Assembly (NCBI RefSeq): GCF_001625305.1 | Contig: NW_017803965.1 | Coordinates: 2,730,574-2,794,573, forward strand | DNA: 64,000 nucleotides | From: Branchiostoma belcheri | Taxonomy: Eukaryota > Chordata > Leptocardii > Amphioxiformes > Branchiostomatidae | Direction: 5' to 3' | Shown: in pieces, positions 34,831 to 46,030 of the stretch | How positions within the stretch are numbered: the stretch's first letter is position 1 | How the letters are laid out: the number at the start of each line of letters is the position of its first letter | Notes under the pieces: generated by a model | What the model was told of the DNA's origin: nothing | The model's database searches: none | What the model saw: the letters and a program-made list of their open reading frames with translations, nothing else | Position numbers and translations under genes: made by a program

Positions 34831-37514
34831 ACAATTAGATGACTTCAAGTTACATATCATTTACACCACAGGTGCTAAACATTCTTTGATGTGCATACAT
34901 GGGGGAGGGGGGCAGTCAGGGTAACTGTGCCTCTCACAGTAGGGATGGTGGGGAGGGGGGTAGTGATGATGCCTGGCATTGATGATCATCTGTCAGAATC
35001 TATTTTTGTAACCAAGTTCGCGTGTGTTACATAATGGGCGACGTTCATGCCATTTATGTTGGAACCCATGCCGAAGTAATCTTTAAACTTGTGTGTCATG
35101 ACTATTCCCTTACTAAGACAGTGTGTGGCAAAATATATCCATAACTGATTATAAGCACTGGCTAAAGTGTAATAATCTTCGGCTTTCATCCCAATGTGAC
35201 AAGAAGGTTCTGACAAGAGGCATGTGCTGTATTGAGATAAACAGATGTAGGATGCACGGATGATGTGTACGTCTTGACAGGTCCTTAGAAGCTTGTCAGA
35301 CCAGAGCCTCCCACTTCTAGAAGACGTGCTGAGATGAAAGTGAAAGTGACAACGTGGCCACAACAAGACCACAACAACATCAGTGAAAGTGATCACCGTG
35401 TATGTGTGCTGCGTTCCAGAGTGGGGAAACGTAACAGGTCAAAAATGCAAAAAAACAACAACAACAAAAAACAACAAAAAAGTTCTGTTTCAGTACCATA
35501 AAAAGCTGCTAAGGGTCCCATAATCGAACTTGACCTTCGTTTTCCAGACACATACCCAGATATCGAATGTCAATCAAGATATCTACCCAAGAATTCTTGA
35601 GTTCTGTGTTCACAGAAGGACGGCAGGAATTAATAATGACACTCAAAACATTGTACATGTATACCAATGTGACATTTTAATGGTTATTTTGACAGCAAAT
35701 GTTTTTTGTCCTGACATGCACCAGATAACTGGACACATCTGCTTGGATTAGCCCTGCTATTCTGAATTAAAGTGCACGATCTTTAAACAACCGATAAACT
35801 CCAGACAAGTTCATCCGCGCAAACCGCATCACACCATACAGCCCCGTGCGTTCTTCCACACAGAATGACAAGTAGTCCCCCTGGTCAAGATCACTGAGTG
35901 ACGTAACAACCTTCATAATAATTTTGGCGAGAAATACAAAAGCTGGAATCAATTTTGCAACAAAAAATGAAAGAAGGTTAGGAAATGGAATATACATTTC
36001 GTTTCAATGTTCAATCGGTCAATGACCTTATAAAAAGTAAATGACAACCAGACGACGTTACGTTGAACGCTAGCACAGTGAGTACTGCAGTGTGTCAGCG
36101 GGGAAAGTGAGTCAGCCTCAGACACGTGTTTTCCATTTCTTACAAGATAAGACCATCAGATATAGCCAAATTGTTTTTCAAGAACTGGTGGAGATGGGAG
36201 GAGCAACATCTTGACTGTATTAAGTTAGACGAAATCAGCACAATTTTTACTTGTGTATCATGGACTGTGGTCAGACAAAAAAAGTTCACAAAACGTAACA
36301 CGTTAGTGTTTTAGTGTTGCTTCCTCCAGTTATCGACAAGGTGTGGTGACTTTTCTCCTTTGTAATACAGAACCGAAATTGACTGAAGTTGTGGGGAGGG
36401 GGGCTGTCTGGAGTTGTGGGGAGGGGGGTGGTACTGTCTGGAGTCTGATGTGGCCCAAGGTCAGAGGTCAAGACCTTGAACTTTCGTGAGGGGGGGGTGA
36501 TCATGAGTCTCACTCAGCTGCAACATATTATGTATGTCCAGTCATATTTCTATCTTCTTATTAATCTAGTTCTATGGCTGACTGAAACAGGCTGTATACA
36601 GGAAACAATTTGGGATCTTTTTGAGGCATACGGGGGGGGGGGTCAACAGCCCTTTCCCAAAACTTCTCACTACCTTCACCTTGTACGTTTGACTTTGGAC
36701 TGACAATACTTGATCTTTAGGTCGCGTGGCTCATTGAGAAAATTCCGACCAGTCCTGTTCTACTGACAGTTATTTACGGTTTGTTTTGACAGTATTGGTC
36801 GCCCAAGAGATGTATGACCTTGACGTTTGATCAGCGTACCGAGTTACCTTACTCAAGAGGTGAATTTCGTGCCTGTTTTAGGTTTCCGTACATGTATGGC
36901 TGTCGGTGTTCATTCCTAAATGTAGAACAGATAATTCCCAAATATCCTCCTAAAATATATAAGATAGCATTGACATTGACAGGGTTTCCTGACTGAGAAA
37001 AAAAAGCATCCGGTCATGAGGGTTTTTTTTCTACCATGTCACTGTGTGCTAATGTAAACAATAGCCTGGATTGTAACCCTCCTTGCTAATCATTGGTTTA
37101 CAGCAAAGTTGCAAAGTTCTAGCTACATGTAGAAGTCCTGGTGGTGGAAAGAGGTGTTACTGGAAATGTTCTGGATCGTCATAATTAGCTGTGCCAGTCC
37201 GGTTGCTGTGCATCATTTCGTGTGTTCCGCTGTAGAACCGCTGTGACACGGAAATCCACGGGTGATATTTGGTATATGGGTAGGTGTTGGCAAGAGTAAC
37301 GTCAAGTTCGAGCATTGGCCTCCTAGCGACTGGTTATGGTATTATCATTATGCGTGTTGTGCCCCGCCGATAAAATTACAAGTAGTTTTTTTTTTAATCA
37401 GCCTTAGTTTAAAATCGACCTTGACCCTTGCCTAACGATCCTGTTTCGCGTCTAACTTCCTGACTAAATCCAGTGTTTGAACCAGTCTTTCTAGGAAGGT
37501 GAGGATAGCGTAGC

Positions 37515-37665
37515 CTTTTTGTTTGGGGGTCTTCAGGGTCTTTGGGAGCTTTTATGTGCTATTTTCTGATTGCATATGGACAACATAGCCGGCCTGATTG
37601 AATTACCCCCATTTCTTGAACTGGGCTAATCAGAAAACAGCCGAAGACCACCAAACCCCCAGGTC
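37515..37665. mobile_element. Small inverted-repeat element
   Basis: The left segment gtttgggggtcttcaggg...ttttctgatt is matched in inverted order by aatcagaaaacagccgaaga plus ccaccaaaccccc on the right. Probable MITE remnant. Confidence 0.55.
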
Positions 37666-38829
37666 TAATAAGCCTGCTACGGAGGCTATTAAAGGATAGC
37701 GCAGTAGCCTAGAGTCCAGTCTTATAGGTCCGCTGAATTCCCAAGATCCGCTACTCCGCCAACAAGTTGCGCGACAAGTTCCACTTTTTTTTATTCACGT
37801 CACCACTAGACATAAAACAAAAACTACATCACAAAACGCATGGGTATCGTCCAGGTAACAAGAGAACAGAGTTTAGCTATTAAGATATTATAAATCAATA
37901 TAGAAGTATAAATCAGTTGTTAAATCGCTTAGGTTCAGAAAGATATAGCTGTTGCCCAAGTTGGGCAGCGGACCAAAGCTATTAAACAAGGCTGGACTCC
38001 AGGCTAGGGATAACCCGGTCATACCTGTTAGAAAAAAATAATAGGAGAAACAGCTGAAGTTCATTTGTGAAATTGTACTTAATGCGCGGGTCTTCGGGGC
38101 TAGACATACACGGCGATATAACTACTCCCTGTGTGCATTTGGGAGGTTTTCAACTTGAATGACACCGTTTGGATGTCAAAGGATAACGATTGTTTGAGGG
38201 TCATTCCATTTCAGTCGTTTTTTTAGGGGGGGGGGGTGTTCTCCGTAGACATCAAGATTCACTTTAGCCGGAGAGCCATGTTCCGGGTTAGCAAGTGCAA
38301 GAAGTCCATCCCTCTGTACTGACCGGAGTTCAGTAACACACAGAGTACGTGTCTGACTCCGCATGTCGACCGCAGGGGACCAGCCAAGTTCACCGCTCAC
38401 CGGGAGACCTGGTAACCGCCGCGGTTGAACCTGACGGCCGATGCCAGCAGAAGTGGCCTGGCAGAAGTTACCCAAGAATGTAGGCAATTAAAACCGTGGA
38501 ATCCTTTTGGATTGCCTTTCCTGGCGGGTAACCAACGATCAAACTCTGAAACCGCGAGGGCGAGGGGTCGATTCAAGTTTTCTCACATGTGTGTAGACTG
38601 TACCGTAGATAAGCGCGACAGTGTGGAATAATTCATGATAATGCTCGCCAAATGTGCTGCAGATAAAAGAACTGAAAAGTATGTTAATCGTCAGTAATGG
38701 TAAGGAGGTATTCAGGAGAGGTTTATGAACCATGCCATGCATAGGGCACTTGATGATTCGTAGGGAAACTGCAAGACGTCAAATGCAGCTTCAGGATCCT
38801 TCAGGGCGCGCGGCAAGACAAGAAAGTAA

Positions 38830-39120
38830 TAATCTGGATAAGGAAATCTGTTTGATATAGCCATCATTCGAGAATTTTCATACTTGAAGCGATTGAAATA
38901 CCCCCAAAATAAGCTACATATGATGTCTCTTTATTTTGAGGTACCACCAGTAAATAGTTAAAACCATCATAACGGCCACAAGTTAGCATGATGCAAAAGA
39001 AGCAACCGTTTTACGTCAGCTACATCATGTATGTGTGCCTCATAGATCAGTATGCTATGGAATAGGGTTTGATCCAACTTACTACAACGGTGATCAGAAG
39101 TCTGATTGACTCTTTACTGC
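38830..39120. repeat. Interspersed repeat (same family as 13.7 and 49.3 kb)
   Basis: Contains tttcatacttgaagcgattg, a tgatgtctcttta block, gaggtaccaccag and gatcagtatgctatggaata in the family order. Confidence 0.75.
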
Positions 39121-39983
39121 CCTGAACTGAACCATGAAAGCCTGCCATGGAGTAGTTTTGCAGCGTAATGTAAAAATGTCCGCCCGAACCATCTGTCGGA
39201 CCATCCCGTCAAGCCAGCCCACCCAGCCCGAAGGCTCAACCTTGTGGCCGCCATGTTTCTACAACAACTTCGTGGTCCGTTTCCCCCAACCTAAACGGTT
39301 TACCTGGCGAAGATGGATGAAGAGAATAAGCTTCAGAATGGATGATTATCAAACCCCGACAGAGTCCATTAGATGTGATAGATGGATTGTGGATGTGCAT
39401 GGCTTCGGGCTTCACATGTGTGTGTGTTTATGTAAGTCTTCAAGGTTCTGTGAACTTTGCCTACCAAGGCTGGTAATGCGAGAGTATGTAAACAAAGTCT
39501 ACCAGCAGCGGCATCAAAGTGCAGTCATGGAACAGATGTGGGCCTTTCCCAAGTTGTACGGATCTATTGCAGTGGTCGTATTTGAGTCAATGCACGAAAT
39601 CCTACATAATGTAACAGGCAGGTCGACCGTCCGAAAAGTTATAATACCATAAAACATGCGCATACGAAAGTGCAGAAACGATATCTTTACCTATAATTCA
39701 ATGTTTGCTTTAAGAATGGATTTTGTAGTGAGTATAGAATGGGTTCAAAATTTCTGTTTACTTATAGACTCTGCAAGGTAAATACATTATCAGGGAATGT
39801 TTAGATATTAGAAAATGTAGTAGAAAAGTCGTACTTATTAAGAACATGTTGATACATCTTATCATTAACATATCAGAATCATGTATTTAAATGTACCTCA
39901 GGTTGTGTATCTTTGTTGTAAAAGTCCCTACGGTTTGATTGTGTCAGTAAATTGATTAAGATATGTTGTAGCCCGGTTCATGA

Positions 39984-40075
39984 TAGCCTGGGTGCCAGAC
40001 CCATAGCACACTTCACACAAAGTATCTCAGTGCTCAAAGAGACTTGGCAGCAAAAATAGGTTTGTAACCAGGCTA
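39984..40075. mobile_element. Palindromic MITE, TAGCCTGG family
   Basis: Begins tagcctgggtgccagaccca and tagcacact; ends aaccaggcta. The centre has diverged. Confidence 0.75.
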
Positions 40076-40334
40076 GATAGTATGCATATCGCTGTCTCGT
40101 GAGCCTTTAGGCAATCCAGAATTCCGGAAGAGAGACAGGGTAAAAACATTTCACTATGGCCAAGTATGGGACGAGCGAGTATTTGTTTTACTTCTTTGTG
40201 TTTGTGTGATGCGTACGAACAAATTCTTTGAATCTACCTTTATTGCGTTTCGTTTGTAAGAAGTGTATGGCTGTTGGATGAACATGCCTACGACGAAGAC
40301 GTAAGAATGATACATTTGAGACTGGCACTTTGGG

Positions 40335-40447
40335 TAGCCTGGATGCCAGGCCTGTAGCACACTAGGCCCAAAAGTTATCCAGTGTGTACTGGATATAGAA
40401 TACTTCCCGTGTGCTATGACCCTGCTATGGGTTTGGTATCCAGGCTA
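40335..40447. mobile_element. Palindromic MITE, TAGCCTGG family
   Basis: Begins tagcctggatgccaggcctg and ends ggtatccaggcta, with inner arms tagcacactagg and gtgtgctatgac. Confidence 0.85.
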
Positions 40448-41171
40448 CACTTTGGGTTGACATACGCCAAATGATTGAATTGGTTACCATTTAGGTTAAC
40501 AAATAAACACAGGCGCTCCCCATTGGTTGAGGGGAGAATAGTGTGGTTGATCCCTCCATGCATACCCTCGTCTTTCGCTGTTGCTGCCTTGGACGGAGTC
40601 TGCCAACTGCCCGCCCTTACCCAAGCCTAGCAGACGTATCGAGAGACTTGCCTTAATTTGTTTGCCAACAGCGGGGCATCACGTTGATCAGCTAATGCGA
40701 CCTGCACTTCGGGGAGAAACTCGAGACAGCCAAATGGCCAACAACTGACAAATCTGCCGTCTGCGCTGCTGCTGATGCTGACCCCGTCGGGTCAACGTAA
40801 ACACGCCGCGCGTCGGGCCCGATCTCACTGCAAAAGGAGAGAACCACTCACACCGCCCGGGACCCGCGCACATGATGGAGATGAATGGATGCTCTACATC
40901 TGAGTGAAAACTCCTTGAACAACTTAGATGCGCCTTAAAGACGTCCCGACATGGTACCGTAAACAATCTTTGACAAGACGAAGATGAACCTAGCTGGAAT
41001 ACGCGGAAGCAACCGTAGAAGCTTCGAAGCTGCAGTGTCGTCCATGGATCCAGCTAAAAAGGGCTGACACTCAGGCTAGCTCAATTGGTCATGAAAGGAC
41101 CAGAGCTGTAGAATACCGGAAAGAAAGTGACATGAAAGTCAGCCACAAGTGGGCTTCATGGACGCAACAAA

Positions 41172-41390
41172 CTGATCTCCTAGCAGATCTATTGTTGATA
41201 TTGTTGGCTGCAAGGCAATATCAAATTGGCATGACTGTATTATTGGCAGGGCAGTATCAAACATAAGGTACTCTAAAGTTTGGCTGGCGAGAAAAAAACA
41301 TACATTTGTACCAGTAATTAAAAGAATAAAAACACGTCAAAATGAGCCAAAGCCTAAACCTCTCCTTGGACAGTACAAACAACAAAACGA
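41172..41390 (+). repeat. Interspersed repeat, CTCCAAGCAGATC family, longer copy
   Basis: Shares with 14.5 kb the order gcagatc, ttggctgcaa, gcagtatcaa, ggctggcg, accagtaa, aaaatgagccaaagcctaaa and ctccttgga. Confidence 0.7.
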
Positions 41391-42335
41391 CCACCTTCAA
41401 ATATTTACACGTACGAAACCAGACTTGTGGGTAACCATTGGAAATGTGATGTTAATTCATCATTGATAAGAACGAAATCCACCAGAAGTATTAATTAAAT
41501 AAACCCCATCAGTGGTCCTCTAGCCTATGGTTACACTTCAGTAATAATAGGTGATGGAGGAATTGTCGCAGGTGTTGACCACGAGGCGATTCTCTTAGTT
41601 ACAGGAAGGCTGGCTGCCAGCCTTGATAAACAGTTATAAACAACTAAACACATTGTCTGGCGCAACGATTCAACAAACAGACGCGACATCCTACGCTCTT
41701 TTCTAAGTGCAAGATGGACGTCCCATTATTGTCCTTGGGATAACTACAAATATTCTTTCTTTCATTACTTGTATAACCTCGAATCTCTCTGAAAGAAATC
41801 CAAAAGACGTGCGATGCCTTTGTCCAAAGTCCGTTTCCTTACCTTTTTTTTGTACCAGTGTAACTAACTTGCGGTGAGATTTCTATCAAGTACGTACCAA
41901 AAATCGTTCTGGATAACCTTGAACTCTAAACTGATACTAAGCAAACATGTCGAAGACCATGTCTGAACACATTCAAACATGTTTTAGATATTGAGACGTC
42001 CCTCCATTTGCAAGACCATCTTACTTATATGATTAAGTCAAACGGCATTTTGTTTTCATTCAAAAACTGCAACCGTGTAGGCAGGTTGTGACAGCTTGAA
42101 AATGTTTCCAAATCTACCAAGGTCGAGCTGTTGTTGCTAATTGGAATCATGAATAGTTTGTGTGGTTCCATGTTGAAGAGAGTCTGAGTTTTCAGCTGTT
42201 CAGTTCAGTTCGCAGCTGTTGGGAGGGTCTGGTTGTTGACAGTGTTTGAGGCAGTGGACACGGTTGGCCTGTGGTTGTTTACTCTGTTTTGACGTGTTCT
42301 TGGTGCTGACCTGCCATTCTAGGGCCTGCTGATGC

Positions 42336-42454
42336 CTACAGGATGCTGATACGTGTAGTATGGGCTGTTTCGATGACCGACACGTCTGCAAAAAGCCTCC
42401 GCCACACATTCAGGATCTCCCCACGACTCACTCCCAGCATGGTCGGTGCCCAGT
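42336..42454 (-). CDS. Small gene, exon 2 (C-terminal)
   Basis: The acceptor cacaatttcag is preceded by a pyrimidine-rich stretch. Thirty-eight codons after the split Asp, with an amphipathic middle (Glu-Ile-Leu-Asn-Val-Trp-Arg-Arg-Leu-Phe), then the TAG stop. It lies in a different frame from the longer open frame at 42200-42409, which I consider spurious. Confidence 0.55.
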
Positions 42455-43030
42455 CTGAAATTGTGTGAAATAATTTGTAAGATACATTAACACTATTCAA
42501 TAGCTTTTGAGAAATTCCATCATCATCATCAGTTGGAGAGGGTATGGACTAGACACACTCTTTCTCTCTGAGAGTAATCTCCAAGCAGATTCCGTGGGAC
42601 AAGGGGAGTCTATATATTGGCCTGCTGTCCATTGGCCGCCCCACAGAATCTGCTTGGAGAATATCTGAGACTTCCTGTTTTCCTTGGTGACAAATATGTC
42701 AAACCAATCATTTAGAACCGTTAGAACAACAAATATGCTACGCACAGTGCATACCCACATGGCTGAATGCTCTTGAAAATGTCATCCACAGAATTTCTTT
42801 ACTTCGGCCTGATTATAACCTTGTCCCACAGATAACCCCCAGTTGGATGTGTATACAGTTGTGTCTAGATAGTCAGTGGGAGTTGTGGGTGTATACTGAC
42901 CTTGTCTAAGAATCCCTTTGTGTACACGATCTTTCCACATCTTCTTTGGGCCAGAGCCGACAGGAGGGTGTTTCCTCCGGTGGGGAGGGGGGCGGTAGAA
43001 GTTTCTAGTACTCAACAGGTCACCAGACAT
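42336..43030 (-). CDS. Small unrecognised two-exon gene, about 82-residue basic protein (gene-level entry)
   Basis: Exon 1 is 43030-42901 and exon 2 is 42454-42336. ATG at 43030 is preceded in frame by a TAG ten codons upstream. Exon 1 encodes 43 residues, starting MSGDLLSTRNFYRPPP and rich in His/Arg/Lys/Pro, to the donor AAG|gtcagt in phase 1. Exon 2, acceptor tttcag|AC, completes Asp and continues WAPTMLGVSRGEILNVW to a TAG after Arg-Ile-Ser-Ile-Leu. No signal peptide or membrane segment. Splice sites, phase and codon character agree, but I recognise no family. The intron contains a copy of the CTCCAAGCAGATC repeat. An in-frame alternative donor at 42820 would add 27 residues in the same phase. 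Confidence 0.55.
42575..42662. mobile_element. Short inverted-repeat element inside the small gene's intron
   Basis: Ends tctccaagcagattccgtgg and ccacagaatctgcttggaga are inverted copies around an internal 40-50-bp core. Relates to the CTCCAAGCAGATC family, so that family probably has inverted termini. Confidence 0.75.
42901..43030 (-). CDS. Small gene, exon 1
   Basis: Start codon plus 42 further codons and one base. The peptide is Pro- and basic-rich, with Gly-Pro-Lys-Lys-Met-Trp-Lys-Asp-Arg near its end. The donor is gtcagt. The frame stays open past it to a second possible donor (CAAG|gttata) at 42820. Confidence 0.55.
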
Positions 43031-43775
43031 GACCTTGTAGCTTTGTACATGACCTTGGCCTAGATATATTACACACTGCGTTACCCCTGTGGTATTTTTA
43101 TTTATTTACGTTGGACGCTATCGAGCATACACGTCCAGATTCTTCATTGGCACAGCGTTTGGCTGTGAATGATTCTTGGCTTGACATACATGTATATGCA
43201 TGTATTTAATACTAAGAAATCAGTGTTGGTTGAATGTATATAGTTGAGATTCATAACACGAAACGGAATCGCCAGTCTCATTGTACCACAATCATTTGGA
43301 GCATGTATAAGGGTGGTACTCATTGTAGCAATGACCTTGGTCATGGGCCTCTGAAAATTCAGTTACTGCTTCGAGTCTCCGGAGCACACTACAACTGGTA
43401 CTGGAATGCACATGCGATTAGCGTTAATTGTTCTGTTTCCGTCAAATCCTTGCTTGTAACTGCCATTTGGACAGCCATCACCTTGAACGCACATGAAGAA
43501 GTGCTTGTACATGTTCTGGCGTTACCATTGTAGTATTTACAATCCAATTTGAACCAGAAAGTGAAGTTCTCGTGAAATATTTGGTTGGCAGATGACTTGT
43601 TGAAATAATGATTAAGTATTTCCAATAAACACTGAAATGTCCCATACCCCATGAGGTACAGGAACGCATAGAAATAAACTTGAAGACAGGAAACGGAATG
43701 ACCTTTTATGGGACCTTTGACCTAACTCCCTGTCAGTGTTCCCAATGTGCCTAGCAACTGAAAATTACGGAAACA

Positions 43776-43886
43776 CAAGCAAGAGAGAGGGAGGGAGAGG
43801 GAGGGGGGAGAGAGGGAGGGAGGGAGAGAGAGGGAAGGAGGGGGGAGGGAGAGAGAGAGGGAGGCTAGGAGAGAGGGAGAAAGAGT
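43776..43886. repeat. GA-rich low-complexity tract
   Basis: About 110 bp of agagagggagg-type repeat. Confidence 0.95.
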
Positions 43887-45254
43887 CTTCTGCAACAATT
43901 AACTTGTGGTTTTCATACATTGTAGATCAAACGAGAGTCGACAAGGCCAACAATGTGTCGAGTATTTATACATATGGTGGAAGGGGAGGGGTCGTCTGCC
44001 GGAAGCCTCGGACTGTTACTGTGGACACAATCTGGTGCCCTTGGCCTTGGTACTGGTTTGGACTACACAACAGACACGTTCAACAGTTTCATCTAACTTT
44101 GAACTTGTATTAATGACATGTAGGGAACAATCAATCAGCATTTATGTCGTCTTTTGTTTGCTGTCGAACTGAAGGAGAAAGTTTTGAAGCGTTTCTGAGT
44201 GTATCTGACTCTAGTATCTCCTATTCTATTGCATCATCCTTGGTTCATCTTTTCCAACAGTGGTTGGTGAGAATGCAGGAAAGAAAGGTTTTTGCCAGCG
44301 CTATCAGACAATGCTGTCAGTGGCATTATCCAATAATGAATCGTGCCTTTGTTCGTCAGTGATTCCAATCGTTGATGACAGTCTTCATCCTTGGTAAAAT
44401 ACAAGTTAGTGACAACAGTCGTCACGTGATACCATCTGGGCACCTCATTGGCTGATCATGAACAAGGCTGTCCAATCGTAGCTCGCCACGGCAAATCCGT
44501 TATCTGAGAAACAGGGGAGGGTTGTGGACGATGGAATAATCGCATCGAAAACTCACCTATCCTTGGAAGGGCCATAATTTACAATAGAGAAATTCTTAAG
44601 GGCCCCTGGGACAATGAAGAGTTTTCCTGGCTGCTCTATCTGCTAGGAAAATCTTGAATTTGAATTTCTATTCTAGATCCAGAACGATAGACGCGACATC
44701 TTACAGGTCGCCATTTTTGAACACGGCCCAAGTTGCAGGAGCGTCTACAGAACAATACTAACATAAGCTAAGGATTGAATTGAACAGTCTGCTCACAAAT
44801 TCAAACAAGATCATCAAACAAGTTTCAGTCCGCAGTTTGAATTATGATGTGTTTATGATTTTTCCGTGCTGTTGCAGCATTATAGAGCCACGCAATTGCA
44901 TGACTTTTAAAAAAGCGTAGCGGAGGTAGAGGTCTTGACAAACATTACTGGTACCTCAGGTGGTTTCAGTCGTTAACAAACGCGAGGTTCATAAATCTCA
45001 ACCCTGGCCTTGATTATGTAGCTGTCCGCCAAAAGCGGCCACATGGCAATGGAGCCCCGATATTTACCACATATGTTCTGTACACCGCCCCAAGCTTACA
45101 TTCTTGAGATTCGCACTTAGTTGTCCTTGAAATTCAGGTCAATCACTGTGTCGAGATGAACGGTCATAAAAAAGGCCTGCATCCATGAATCAACCATTTT
45201 GCTTTGTCAGATTTCTTAGTATTTGATAGTGCATGGCTGTTTGTTCTACTATAT

Positions 45255-45475
45255 TCAGCGGCCTGTGTGTCCCACAAACGTGTGGTCGTACAGACAGAGC
45301 GTTCAGCTCGGAACCAAGAGGTCCCGCGTTCGAATCCTGCCATGCCACCGTCCCTGGTAAAGGCACTTGACACGACTTTCCTCACTTCACTCAGGTGAAC
45401 ATGAGTATGTCTGTCGTGCGTTTGTCTGCGTTGGTGGCGGCATAAGATAACTTGAAAAACTTGAGTGTGCCGTCG
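45255..45475 (+). mobile_element. tRNA-derived SINE
   Basis: The head (about 45268-45350) has a tRNA-like B box, gcgttcgaatcctgcc, preceded by gtggtcgtacag and agagcgtt, which resembles an A box plus D arm. Downstream, ggcacttgacacgactttcc, tcacttcactcaggtg and atgagta form the non-tRNA body. The head is too diverged to be an expressed tRNA. Pol III SINE assignment is from its structure. Confidence 0.7.
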
Positions 45476-45697
45476 CCATATCTTGTGATAAATGTTGAAA
45501 TAGAAAAAAACAACATTTAGACTGATTTAGAAATCAAAACCATTTTGGGGCTACATGTACAGCCAGTCAAACGGATTGAAACCTATACAAGGTGTACCAA
45601 ACAACTACCGTGACCCGTCGTAATGTTGAAGTAAACCAGAAGTGGTTTGAATGGTCCCCAAACTACGTCTATCGCATTCTATATCTCAAGTCATATA

Positions 45698-45712
45698 TAT
45701 ATATATATAGTC
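45698..45712. repeat. Microsatellite (TA)n
   Basis: A short run of alternating T and A. Confidence 0.9.
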
Positions 45713-45934
45713 CCACTTTGCGGGACATCCGTCTGCAACACATTAATGACATTTATTTTTAGACCTACGAATTAAATTAAAGCACAGCTTGGGTTTGATT
45801 AGCTGTCTGGGTTCCTTTGGCGAGAGGGAGAGACGGGGGTGACTCGACATGTCACCGTGCACGTACGCACACATGTACCGTGGTGAGATGTGGGGACAAA
45901 AGTCAGAACCTGCCGACCCGAAGCTTTGAACAAC

Positions 45935-46030
45935 CTGGTGAGTCTCCAGCAGGCTTCGGAAGCGGTTGGAAAGAGCAAAAATTAGCTCTAAAACTATACA
46001 GATAAAATGCCAGGGAAATTGGTCCTGAAG
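45935..46030. repeat. Half copy of the CTCTACCAGGC foldback MITE
   Basis: Contains gcaggcttcggaagcggttg, gaaagagcaaaaatt and ataaaatgccagggaaattg from the family's left arm. The right arm is missing. Confidence 0.55.

Noticed and set aside
34986..35396. 136-codon open frame, minus strand
   Set aside because: No domain and no partner exons. Length is within what chance gives in this window.
39134..39652. 172-codon open frame, plus strand
   Set aside because: Begins in a dispersed repeat, has no recognisable domain, no splice signals, and an unusual Cys/Trp/His composition for a single-exon gene.
42200..42409. 69-codon frame overlapping the small gene
   Set aside because: In another frame from the spliced exon that fits phase and has an acceptor. 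It reads through the true stop region.
45268..45350. Possible functional tRNA gene
   Set aside because: B box present, but the arms are incomplete and a SINE body follows, so it is treated as a SINE.
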